NCBI GenBank assembly: GCA_900547435.1 | Contig: URGO01000081.1 | Span: 1 to 14,376 of the forward strand | Reading direction: 5' to 3' | Length of the DNA: 14,376 nt | Source of the DNA: an uncultured Parabacteroides sp. | Lineage (GTDB): Bacteria > Bacteroidota > Bacteroidia > Bacteroidales > Tannerellaceae | In this document: one piece after another, positions 7,094-14,288 of the stretch | Layout: each line of letters opens with the position of its first letter | Position numbering within the stretch: position 1 is the stretch's first letter | The notes under the pieces: model-generated | What the model saw: the letters and a program-made list of their open reading frames with translations, nothing else | What the model was told of the DNA's origin: nothing | The model's database searches: none | Made by a program: the position numbers and the translations under genes

Positions 7094-8536
7094 ATGGAGA
7101 ACAATAATACGAAATTGGATATAAAGGCTTTCTTGGATAAAGACGAACAAAAGGATTTGCTTCGCTTCCTGACTGCAGGATCTGTAGACGATGGCAAATC
7201 TACGTTGATAGGAAGATTGCTTTTCGATAGTAAAAAATTGTACGAGGATCAATTGGTTGCCCTTGAACGGGATAGCAAACGCATGGGTAATGCAGGCGAA
7301 CACATCGATTATGCCCTTCTGCTTGATGGCTTGAAAGCTGAGCGCGAGCAAGGTATTACCATTGATGTGGCGTATCGTTATTTTAGTACGAACAACCGAA
7401 AGTTTATTATAGCCGACACTCCGGGGCATGAGCAATATACACGCAACATGATCACAGGTGGCTCAACGGCTAATCTGGCGATTATTCTGGTAGATGCGCG
7501 TGCCGGTGTCATTACGCAGACCCGGCGTCATACCTATTTGGTTTCCTTGTTGGGCATCCACCATGTAGTCCTTGCGGTTAATAAAATGGACTTGGTCAAT
7601 TACGACCAGGCTGTATTCGACAAAATAGTATCAGACTATAAAGCATTTGTCGAGCCGCTTGGCATAGAAGATATCACCTGCATTCCGCTTTCCGCCTTGG
7701 AAGGTGACAATGTAGTGGACAAGAGTGATCGTACGCCTTGGTATGAAGGTCCATCTCTGCTGGATTTCCTGGAAACGGTGCCTATCGACCGTGACCGAAA
7801 TTACACGAACTTCCGTTATCCGGTGCAATATGTTTTGCGTCCGAACCAGGATTTTCGTGGTTTTTGCGGGAAAGTGGCCAGTGGGGTTATCCGCAAAGGA
7901 GATACCGTGATGGCATTACCTTCGCGCAAGACTTCGAAAGTGAAGAGTATCGTGACTTACGAAGGCGAAATCGAAGAGGCTTTTCCTCCACTCAGTGTTA
8001 CGCTTACTTTGGAAGATGAAATTGACATTTCGCGCGGAGAGATGTTGGTTCACCCGGATGACTTGCCCATCGAAGGGCGTTGCGTTGAAGCTATGCTCGT
8101 TTGGATGGACGAGGAAGCGATGGACCGGGACAAGCATTTCTATCTGAAACAGACCACCAATACCACCCGTGCACATATTGACGGAATCCGTTATAAAGTG
8201 AACGTCAACACCATGGAGCAATCTCCGGCAGATAAATTGGTGTTGAACGAAATCGGGAAAGTGGTTATCTCAACCAATAAGGAATTATTCTTTGACCCGT
8301 ATGCCGCGAATAAACAGACCGGCGCCTTTATCCTGATTGACCCGATTACGAATAATACATCTGCGGTCGGAATGATACTGAATCCGGTAGATGATAATCA
8401 GGCCGCATCCGAATTCGAAAGTGTTATTACGCTTAATCTTCCGGAACTGGGCATAGCACCTGAACATTATGAAGCGGTCGAGAAAGCTTGCAAAGAAATC
8501 GGACGGCACGGTGTTGAGTTACGAATCATTAAATAG
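7094..8536 (+). CDS. cysN: Sulfate adenylyltransferase subunit 1 (GTPase) CysN
   Basis: A 480-aa EF-Tu-like GTPase that activates the CysD subunit; GTP hydrolysis drives APS formation. The P-loop GSVDDGKST is followed by the switch EREQGITIDVAYRYF, DTPGHEQYTRNM (G3) and NKMDLV (G4), then two beta-barrel domains ending GRHGVELRIIK. There is no fused APS kinase, in line with the separate cysC. An in-frame ATG at 7061 touches the cysD TAA and would add 11 residues, but those are encoded by a low-complexity repeat, so ATG 7094 ahead of MENNNTKLDIKAFL is preferred. It ends in TAG, showing that TAG is an ordinary stop here. It is intact, but useless for APS synthesis without a working CysD. Confidence 0.94.
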   Translation: MENNNTKLDIKAFLDKDEQKDLLRFLTAGSVDDGKSTLIGRLLFDSKKLYEDQLVALERDSKRMGNAGEHIDYALLLDGLKAEREQGITIDVAYRYFSTNNRKFIIADTPGHEQYTRNMITGGSTANLAIILVDARAGVITQTRRHTYLVSLLGIHHVVLAVNKMDLVNYDQAVFDKIVSDYKAFVEPLGIEDITCIPLSALEGDNVVDKSDRTPWYEGPSLLDFLETVPIDRDRNYTNFRYPVQYVLRPNQDFRGFCGKVASGVIRKGDTVMALPSRKTSKVKSIVTYEGEIEEAFPPLSVTLTLEDEIDISRGEMLVHPDDLPIEGRCVEAMLVWMDEEAMDRDKHFYLKQTTNTTRAHIDGIRYKVNVNTMEQSPADKLVLNEIGKVVISTNKELFFDPYAANKQTGAFILIDPITNNTSAVGMILNPVDDNQAASEFESVITLNLPELGIAPEHYEAVEKACKEIGRHGVELRIIK

Positions 8537-8544
8537 TTAATGAC

Positions 8545-9660
8545 ATGGGATTACTTCAATTTGATAAATTACCAATAAATACCTTGGTCGGGGCGGATTG
8601 GGATACATTCAAGAAAATAACCGCAGGGCAGGTGATAGGTAAAGATTATAAAGGGAAATACCGCTTGACGAAAGCCGTAGGGCGTTTGCTTAGCACGTTG
8701 GTTCCTTTGCAGGACAAGCGTTACGAAAAGATGCTGGCATCAAAACCTTTGGAGATGGACCCGCTCTTTATTTTGGGACATTGGCGGAGCGGTACAACCT
8801 TTGTGCATAACGTGTTCGCGTGTGATAAGCATTTCGGTTATACCACGACCTACCAGACCGTATTCCCGAATTTGATGCTTTGGGGACAACCTTTCTTCAA
8901 AAAGAATATGTCTTTCCTGATGCCGGACCATCGTCCTACGGATAATATGGAACTGAAGGTAGACCTTCCGCAAGAAGAAGAGTTCGCGCTTTCCAACATG
9001 ATGCCTTATACCTATTACAATTTCTGGTATTTCCCCCAGCACATGTTGGAATATTGCGATAAATATCTTTTGTTTAATGATATAACCGAAGAAGAACGGC
9101 GCATCTTTAAGGAGGCTTTTTTGAAATTGGTGAAGATTTCTCTTTATAACACCCAAGGAAGCCAATATCTGAGCAAGAATCCGCCACATACAGGACGTGT
9201 CAAGACATTGGTCGAGATGTTCCCGAATGCGAAGTTTATCTATTTGAAGCGTAATCCCTATACCGTGTTTGAGAGTACGCGGAGTTTCTTTACGAATACA
9301 ATCAAGCCTTTGATGCTTCAACCCATCTCGAACGAGGAATTGACACAAAACTTCGTAGAGGTATATAAACGCCTTTTCTATAAGTTTGAGGAGGAAAAGC
9401 ATCTTATCCCTGAAGGCAATTTGGTGGAATTGAAATTCGAAGATTTCGAGAAAGATGCGTATGGCATGACGGAAGAAATCTACCGGACATTGGATTTGCC
9501 GAACTTTGCCCAATCAAAAACAGCTATCGAGGCTTATCTGAGCAAGAAAAAGGGATATAAAAAGAACCGGTATAAATATGAAGATGCTACGGTTCGCACC
9601 GTTGAGGAAAACTGGGGAATGGCTCTCAAGGAATGGGGCTATCATTTAAATGAGGAATAA
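8545..9660 (+). CDS. PAPS-dependent sulfotransferase (Sulfotransfer_3-like), candidate sterol sulfotransferase
   Basis: A 371-aa soluble sulfotransferase. The 5'-phosphosulfate loop is GHWRSGTTFVHN at 78-89. The 3'-phosphate site is FIYLKRNPYTVFESTRSFF, where Arg236 and Ser244 are eight residues apart, as Arg130 and Ser138 are in human SULT1A1. No signal peptide or transmembrane segment is evident, so it should act in the cytoplasm where PAPS is made. It starts 8 nt after cysN, so donor synthesis and use are co-expressed. From memory, the Bacteroides thetaiotaomicron gene BT_0416 in a similar cluster was shown to sulfonate cholesterol and other sterols; orthology is inferred from family and neighbourhood only. 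Lipids or other alcohols remain possible acceptors. The ORF itself is intact. Confidence 0.88.
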   Translation: MGLLQFDKLPINTLVGADWDTFKKITAGQVIGKDYKGKYRLTKAVGRLLSTLVPLQDKRYEKMLASKPLEMDPLFILGHWRSGTTFVHNVFACDKHFGYTTTYQTVFPNLMLWGQPFFKKNMSFLMPDHRPTDNMELKVDLPQEEEFALSNMMPYTYYNFWYFPQHMLEYCDKYLLFNDITEEERRIFKEAFLKLVKISLYNTQGSQYLSKNPPHTGRVKTLVEMFPNAKFIYLKRNPYTVFESTRSFFTNTIKPLMLQPISNEELTQNFVEVYKRLFYKFEEEKHLIPEGNLVELKFEDFEKDAYGMTEEIYRTLDLPNFAQSKTAIEAYLSKKKGYKKNRYKYEDATVRTVEENWGMALKEWGYHLNEE

Positions 9661-9663
9661 AGA

Positions 9664-10646
9664 ATGAGGTATGAAAAATTAAAAGGGGGAAGAAGCTGGT
9701 TAACTCTTGTAGGGTTGATAATTTTTAATTTCCAATTTTCAATTTTCAATTCTCAAGGACAGGAGGTGCCTTTCCGATACGGAGATTTGGATAATTGGGT
9801 AGTCCGGGAAATACATGAGTCCGGAATTATCGGAGGAGCTACAAAATTACTCTACGAGGTAGGCCCGCGGGATACGATTGTAGGGAATATAGCTTATACC
9901 AACCTAGGCGGATCACCCTGGGCCAATTAGAATGTCATGGCCATGGTGGCAGGGGTGGTCAAGACCAACGTCTCGGTCTTTCCCGAACGCCGGGGTGACG
10001 GAAGGTGTGCCCGTATGGAAACACGCTTGAGAGTGTCAAGGTGTTCGGGCTGATTGATATCGAGGTGATTGCGGCAGGTTCTATTTTCCTTGGGACGATT
10101 CACGAACCGATTAAAGGAACAAAAAATCCGCAAAGCATGTTGCTGAGTGGCATTCCTTTTACCCAACGCCCGAAGGCCCTGAAGTTTGATTATAAGGTGA
10201 AGGTCATGCCCCAAAATGAACGCGTCCGTAGCACCGGGTTCAGCCGGAAAACGACCGTACCCGGACAGGACTCCGTGGCTGTAGTGCTATTATTGCAAAA
10301 ACGCTGGGAGGATAAAGAAGGCAATGTCTATTCCAAACGTGTCGGGACGATGGTGCATCGCTATGCCCAATCCAGCAACGAATGGGTGAACGGAGCGGAA
10401 TATCCTATATTATATGGCGATATAACCAAACGCCCGGAGTATCGGGATTATATGCGCATCCAAGTGGAAGAGCGTTATACAACGAATAGCAAAGGCGAAA
10501 GTGTCCCGATAAAAGAGGTAGGCTGGGCAAATGCCGATGATACCCCCACCCACATGGTGCTCCAGTTTGTGTCCAGCCACGGAGGGGCTTACATAGGTTC
10601 TGTGGGGAATACATTCTGGATTGATAATATCAAGTTGGTCTATTAA
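9664..10646 (+). pseudogene. PCMD-domain secreted protein, broken by TAG and a 1-nt deletion
   Basis: Rejoined, the gene encodes about 327 aa: an N-terminal signal-like segment, then a beta-rich protein ending VLQFVSSHGGAYIG and NTFWIDNIKLVY, as in Bacteroidetes PCMD-domain proteins (PF13201, putative carbohydrate metabolism domain, no proven activity). Lesion 1 is TAG at 9928-9930 after LGGSPWAN; sense continues in the same frame (NVMAMVAGVVKTNVSVFPE) to about 10026. Lesion 2 is loss of one base near 10026/10027, where TRLRV in the old frame becomes LESVKVFGLIDIEV in the new one. The longer downstream piece could start at GTG 10005. It begins 3 nt after the sulfotransferase stop, so it is the last gene of the sulfation operon. 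Its role there is unknown. The family call is moderately sure; the lesions are clear. Confidence 0.72.
9719..9756 (+). repeat. A/T-rich 7-bp tandem repeat inside the signal-peptide region
   Basis: CAATTTT units at 9733 and 9740, CAATTCT at 9747 and a partial unit at 9754 form a 7-bp tandem run preceded by TTTTTAATTTC. It encodes NFQFSIFNSQ within the hydrophobic segment of the PCMD protein. Its complement resembles low-complexity runs seen between Bacteroidales genes. Confidence 0.6.
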
Positions 10647-10665
10647 AAATTTATGCCTATCTTTG
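10635..10665 (+). promoter_or_regulatory. Possible plus-strand promoter embedded in the terminator region
   Basis: TTG at 10635-10637 and TATCTTTG at 10658-10665 are 20 nt apart, fitting the Bacteroides -33/-7 pattern. The -7 box lies inside the left arm of the hairpin at 10653-10683. It could serve ligA with a leader of about 150 nt, or be a chance result of the repeat sequence, which contains TATCTTTG in its complement. Confidence 0.35.
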
Positions 10666-10692
10666 TTCAGAAAAGATAGGCATCTTTGTTTT
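10653..10692 (+). terminator. Rho-independent terminator of the sulfation operon
   Basis: ATGCCTATCTTT (10653-10664) pairs perfectly with AAAGATAGGCAT (10672-10683) around the 7-nt loop GTTCAGA, and CTTTGTTTT follows. It starts 6 nt after the PCMD stop codon. Both arms are copies of the 12-bp array motif. Confidence 0.75.
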
Positions 10693-10759
10693 AAAAGGTA
10701 GGCATAAACGGAGACAAAGATAGGCATCTTTTCCATCAAAGATAGGCATAAATATTTTT
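10653..10759 (+). repeat. 22-bp-period array of the 12-bp motif AAAGATAGGCAT
   Basis: Direct copies start at 10672, 10694 (one mismatch), 10716 and 10738, each exactly 22 bp from the last. The 10-bp spacers are not conserved. One inverted copy lies at 10653-10664. The array fills about half of the PCMD-ligA gap. 22 bp is close to two turns of B-DNA, so all direct copies would face the same side. Confidence 0.85.
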
Positions 10760-10824
10760 ACAATAGTTTAGAATTTGACAAATGGCTTTTCGCTTAGTCG
10801 TAAAGCGTAGAGGAATAGAGAATT

Positions 10825-12825
10825 ATGTCAGTAAAAGAACAAATAGAGGCTTTAAGGAAAGAGCTGGAACAACATAATTATAATTATTATGTATTGTCGG
10901 CACCTGTCATATCGGACCAGGAGTTTGACGCGAAAATGAAAGCATTGCAGGAGCTGGAGGCGGCTCATCCGGAATTTTATGATGCCAATTCACCGACACA
11001 ACGGGTAGGAAGTGACCTGACCAAAGATTTCGTTCAGGTGACACATCGGTATCCGATGCTTTCGTTAGGCAATACCTATTCGGAAGAGGATGTGCGTGAT
11101 TTCTATGAGCGGATAGCCCGTTCGTTGAATGAGCCGTTCGAGATTGTGGCGGAGTTGAAATATGACGGAACCTCTATTTCTCTGACTTACGAGAAAGGTG
11201 AACTGACCCGTGCCGTCACCCGTGGTGATGGGACGAAAGGGGATGACGTAACGGCTAATGTGCGGACCATCCGTTCGGTTCCACTTCGGTTGCATGGTTC
11301 GGATTATCCGGATGTTGTAGAGATCCGTGGAGAGATTTTGCTCCCATGGGCGGAGTTCGACCGGTTGAATAAGGAGCGCGAAGAGCAGGAAGAACCCCTA
11401 TTCGCCAATCCACGCAATGCGGCTTCCGGAACATTGAAGCAACAAAATCCGGCTATTGTGGCGGCCCGCAAATTGGATGCCTATTTATATTATGTATTGG
11501 GTGAGGATTTGCCATCCGATACGCATTATGGAAATCTGGAAGCAGCCCGCCGATGGGGACTGAAGATATCAGACGCGATTCAGGTTTGTCATAGTCTGGA
11601 GGATATTTACGCCTATATCCACAAGTGGGATGCAGGGCGACATAACCTACCGGTAGCTACCGATGGAATTGTCTTGAAAGTAAACTCATTAAGCCAGCAA
11701 CGCTATTTGGGATTTACGGCCAAGAATCCGCGTTGGGCAATTGCCTATAAATTCCAGGCCGAACGTGCCGAAACCCGCCTGAACTCGGTTTCATTTCAAG
11801 TAGGACGTACGGGAGCCGTCACCCCTGTAGCCAATCTGGAGCCGGTTCTCCTGGCCGGAACCATAGTAAAACGGGCCTCTTTGCACAATGCCGATATCAT
11901 AGCCGGATTGGATTTGCACATCGGCGATGAGGTCTATGTGGAAAAGGGCGGAGAAATCATACCGAAAATTGTAGGTGTAAACAAAGAGGCGCGTACCTTT
12001 TTATTGGGGGATAAAGTGCGGTTTATAACCCGTTGTCCGGAATGCGGAACACCTTTGGTCCGGACCGAAGGCGAAGCGGCCTATTATTGTCCGAACGATT
12101 CGGGATGCCCTCCGCAAATCAAGGGAAAAATAGAGCATTTCGTAACCCGGAAGGCCATGAATATCAATATGGGTCCTGAGACGGTAGAGGACCTGTATGA
12201 AGCCGGATTGATAAAAAACGCGGCGGATCTATACGAATTGAAGATAAACGATTTGCTTCATTTGGAGCGCTGGGCGGAAAAAAGCGCACGCAATCTGTTG
12301 GAAAGTTTAAGACAATCCAAACAAGTTCCTTTTGAGCGTGTCTTATATGCGTTAGGCATCCGTTATGCAGGTGAAACCGTAGCCAAAAGGTTAGCACAAG
12401 CTTTTCATTCGATGGACAAGCTGGAAAAGGCAAGTTGGGAAGAACTGATTGCGGTAGACGAAATCGGAGAGCGTATTGCCCAGAGCGTTATGGATTATTT
12501 CGCGGATGAACGGAACCGCGAACTTGTGGAACGCTTAAAGAATTACGGCTTGCAAATGGAGATTTCGGAAGAGGCCCTGGCCAACCGTTCCGAACGGCTG
12601 AAGGGATTGACTATTGTGATTAGCGGAACTTTCTCGCAACATTCCAGAGAGGAATATAAATCATTGATAGAGAAACACGGAGGGAAGAACAGCGGTTCGG
12701 TTTCCGGCAAGACAGATTATATCCTGGCAGGTGAAAACATGGGACCGGCAAAGCTGGAAAAAGCCGCCAAGCTGGGTGTGAAAATTATTCATGAAGACGA
12801 ATTTTTAAAGCTGATTGAAGAATGA
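10825..12825 (+). CDS. ligA: NAD-dependent DNA ligase LigA
   Basis: A 666-aa ligase that seals nicks during replication and repair using NAD+. In order it shows the Ia domain (HNYNYYVLSAPVISDQEFD), the adenylation domain with nucleophile Lys112 in ELKYDGTSISL, the OB fold (VSFQVGRTGAVTPVA), a four-Cys zinc finger (Cys404, Cys407, Cys422, Cys428; same spacing as E. coli 408/411/426/432), helix-hairpin-helix repeats, and a C-terminal BRCT domain from about residue 590 (LKGLTIVISGTF, ending LGVKIIHEDEFLKLI). It is full length and intact. Its stop overlaps the next gene's ATG. It lies downstream of the 22-bp repeat array; whether that array controls it is unknown. Confidence 0.97.
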   Translation: MSVKEQIEALRKELEQHNYNYYVLSAPVISDQEFDAKMKALQELEAAHPEFYDANSPTQRVGSDLTKDFVQVTHRYPMLSLGNTYSEEDVRDFYERIARSLNEPFEIVAELKYDGTSISLTYEKGELTRAVTRGDGTKGDDVTANVRTIRSVPLRLHGSDYPDVVEIRGEILLPWAEFDRLNKEREEQEEPLFANPRNAASGTLKQQNPAIVAARKLDAYLYYVLGEDLPSDTHYGNLEAARRWGLKISDAIQVCHSLEDIYAYIHKWDAGRHNLPVATDGIVLKVNSLSQQRYLGFTAKNPRWAIAYKFQAERAETRLNSVSFQVGRTGAVTPVANLEPVLLAGTIVKRASLHNADIIAGLDLHIGDEVYVEKGGEIIPKIVGVNKEARTFLLGDKVRFITRCPECGTPLVRTEGEAAYYCPNDSGCPPQIKGKIEHFVTRKAMNINMGPETVEDLYEAGLIKNAADLYELKINDLLHLERWAEKSARNLLESLRQSKQVPFERVLYALGIRYAGETVAKRLAQAFHSMDKLEKASWEELIAVDEIGERIAQSVMDYFADERNRELVERLKNYGLQMEISEEALANRSERLKGLTIVISGTFSQHSREEYKSLIEKHGGKNSGSVSGKTDYILAGENMGPAKLEKAAKLGVKIIHEDEFLKLIEE

Positions 12826-13343
12826 TTTTGTCCTATCATTTCATACGGAAACGAATAGCCCAATTGTTGAAACGCCCCATATCCCGCGAGCGTCAATTCT
12901 TATCCTTAGAACAGGCAGATTCGATTTTGTTGATTTTCAAGCAGGAAAACCAAGAAGAGGCCGAGGCTTGCATAGCACAACTGGAAGCAAAGGGGAAAAA
13001 GGTCAAGCAATTCATATATGCCGATGCTCCGATGGAAAAATCGGATGACCCGGATAGAATAGGATGTTCGAAAAAAGATTTGGATATCTGGGCTTTCCCA
13101 CGAAAAGAAATAGAGCAGGCTTTCTTGTCGTTAAAGGCTGATATCTTAATCGACTTAATAGAAGACAAGGATTGTTTTCCAATATATTATCTGGAATTAC
13201 AACATACTGCCCGGATGAAAATCGGTCCCAAAAGGGAAAATGGAGATTTCTATGATTTCTCCTTATCCGTAAATCAGCAAAAAGGAATCCGATATATATT
13301 TGACCAAATATTATTTTATTTGCAAACATTCCGTACAAAGTGA
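12822..13343 (+). CDS. Hypothetical protein, DUF6913-like (Bacteroidetes)
   Basis: A 173-aa protein whose ATG overlaps the ligA stop as ATGA, so translational coupling is likely. It begins with a basic helix (FIRKRIAQLLKRPISRERQF), then an alternating strand-helix pattern: SILLIFKQENQEEAEACIAQL resembles a hydrophobic strand followed by an acidic helix. Later come ADILIDLIEDKDCFPIYYLE and TARMKIGPKRENGDFYDFSL. No signal peptide or obvious catalytic motif is seen. The pattern matches my recollection of DUF6913, a Bacteroidetes family of unknown function often near dapA. Function cannot be assigned; the gene order, intact ORF and coupling argue that it is real. Confidence 0.8.
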   Translation: MILSYHFIRKRIAQLLKRPISRERQFLSLEQADSILLIFKQENQEEAEACIAQLEAKGKKVKQFIYADAPMEKSDDPDRIGCSKKDLDIWAFPRKEIEQAFLSLKADILIDLIEDKDCFPIYYLELQHTARMKIGPKRENGDFYDFSLSVNQQKGIRYIFDQILFYLQTFRTK

Positions 13344-13354
13344 CGAATTTTGCT

Positions 13355-13362
13355 TATTTTTG
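13355..13362 (+). promoter_or_regulatory. -7 box of dapA
   Basis: TATTTTTG matches TAnnTTTG and lies 32 nt before the dapA ATG, 12 nt past the upstream stop. A -33 TTTG is not evident. A short hairpin (ACAAAT 13366-13371 with ATTTGT 13377-13382) lies just after it in the leader. Confidence 0.45.
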
Positions 13363-13394
13363 TGCACAAATAAAAGATTTGTCTATTAAAACTT

Positions 13395-14288
13395 ATGGCT
13401 GATATAAATTTAAAAGGTTTAGGTGTAGCATTGGTTACTCCATTCAAAGAGGATGAAAGCGTGGATTATGAGGCTTTAGGCCGATTGGTGGATTACCTAT
13501 TGCAGAATGGAGCGGATTATCTGGTCGTTTTAGGTACAACGGCCGAAACCCCTACCCTAACGGAAGAAGAGAAGAAAAAGATTACGGAGTTGGTAGTAAC
13601 TCGTGTGCGTCGACGCATTCCGATTGTGTTAGGCGTAGGCGGAAATTGTACGCGCGCGATTGTAGAGAAGCTGAAAAAAGATGACTTCGAGGGTATCAAT
13701 GCCATTTTATCTGTAGTACCTTATTATAACAAGCCTTCACAGGAAGGAATTTACCAGCATTATAAGGCAATTGCCCAAGCAACGGATTTGCCTATCATTC
13801 TATATAATGTACCGGGAAGAACGGGTGTCAACATGACGGCTGAAACAACGTTGCGCATCGCACGTGAGTTCAAGAATGTGATAGCCGTAAAGGAGGCTTC
13901 GGGGAATATTACCCAAATGGATGATATCATCAAGAATAAACCGGCAAACTTCAATGTCATATCCGGAGATGATGGCATCACTTTCCCGTTGATTACATTA
14001 GGTGCTATCGGGGTAATCTCTGTAATCGGAAATGCTTTCCCACGTGAGTTCGGACGCATGGTACGCCTGGCTTTGGAAGGCGATTATGAAAGCGCACGGA
14101 CTATCCATCACCGCTTTACGGAGTTGTTCAATCTGCTGTTTGTGGATGGCAATCCGGCCGGTGCAAAGAGTATGTTGAGCATGATGGGATTTATGGAAAA
14201 CAAACTACGTTTGCCGTTAGTCCCGACTCGTATCACAACTTACGAAAAGATTCGTGCGGTGCTGCATGAACTGAGTATCAAATGCTAA
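13395..14288 (+). CDS. dapA: 4-hydroxy-tetrahydrodipicolinate synthase DapA
   Basis: A 297-aa class I aldolase-fold (TIM barrel) enzyme that condenses pyruvate with aspartate semialdehyde, the first committed step to lysine and meso-diaminopimelate for peptidoglycan. Key residues are visible: GTTAETPTL with Thr48-Thr49, YYNKPSQEGIYQHY, Tyr137 and Arg142 in LYNVPGRTGVNM, and the Schiff-base Lys166 in IAVKEASGNI (E. coli Tyr133, Arg138, Lys161). It is full length. A separate -7 box precedes it, so it is probably transcribed apart from ligA. The 88 bases after its stop, to the window edge, show no gene I can support and no clear terminator. Confidence 0.97.
   Translation: MADINLKGLGVALVTPFKEDESVDYEALGRLVDYLLQNGADYLVVLGTTAETPTLTEEEKKKITELVVTRVRRRIPIVLGVGGNCTRAIVEKLKKDDFEGINAILSVVPYYNKPSQEGIYQHYKAIAQATDLPIILYNVPGRTGVNMTAETTLRIAREFKNVIAVKEASGNITQMDDIIKNKPANFNVISGDDGITFPLITLGAIGVISVIGNAFPREFGRMVRLALEGDYESARTIHHRFTELFNLLFVDGNPAGAKSMLSMMGFMENKLRLPLVPTRITTYEKIRAVLHELSIKC

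Noticed and set aside
8740..9513. Long minus-strand ORF opposite the sulfotransferase
   Set aside because: It is antisense to a gene with clear PAPS-binding motifs; the translation shows no family features.
6587..9930. Recoding of TAG as an amino acid, since two genes carry in-frame TAG
   Set aside because: cysN ends naturally at TAG (8534-8536) right before the next gene, the PCMD gene also has a 1-nt deletion, and all other genes are free of internal TAG. Recoding is not known in Bacteroidales chromosomes.
10653..10759. CRISPR array
   Set aside because: The repeats are only 12 bp with 10-bp spacers, one copy is inverted and no cas genes are nearby.
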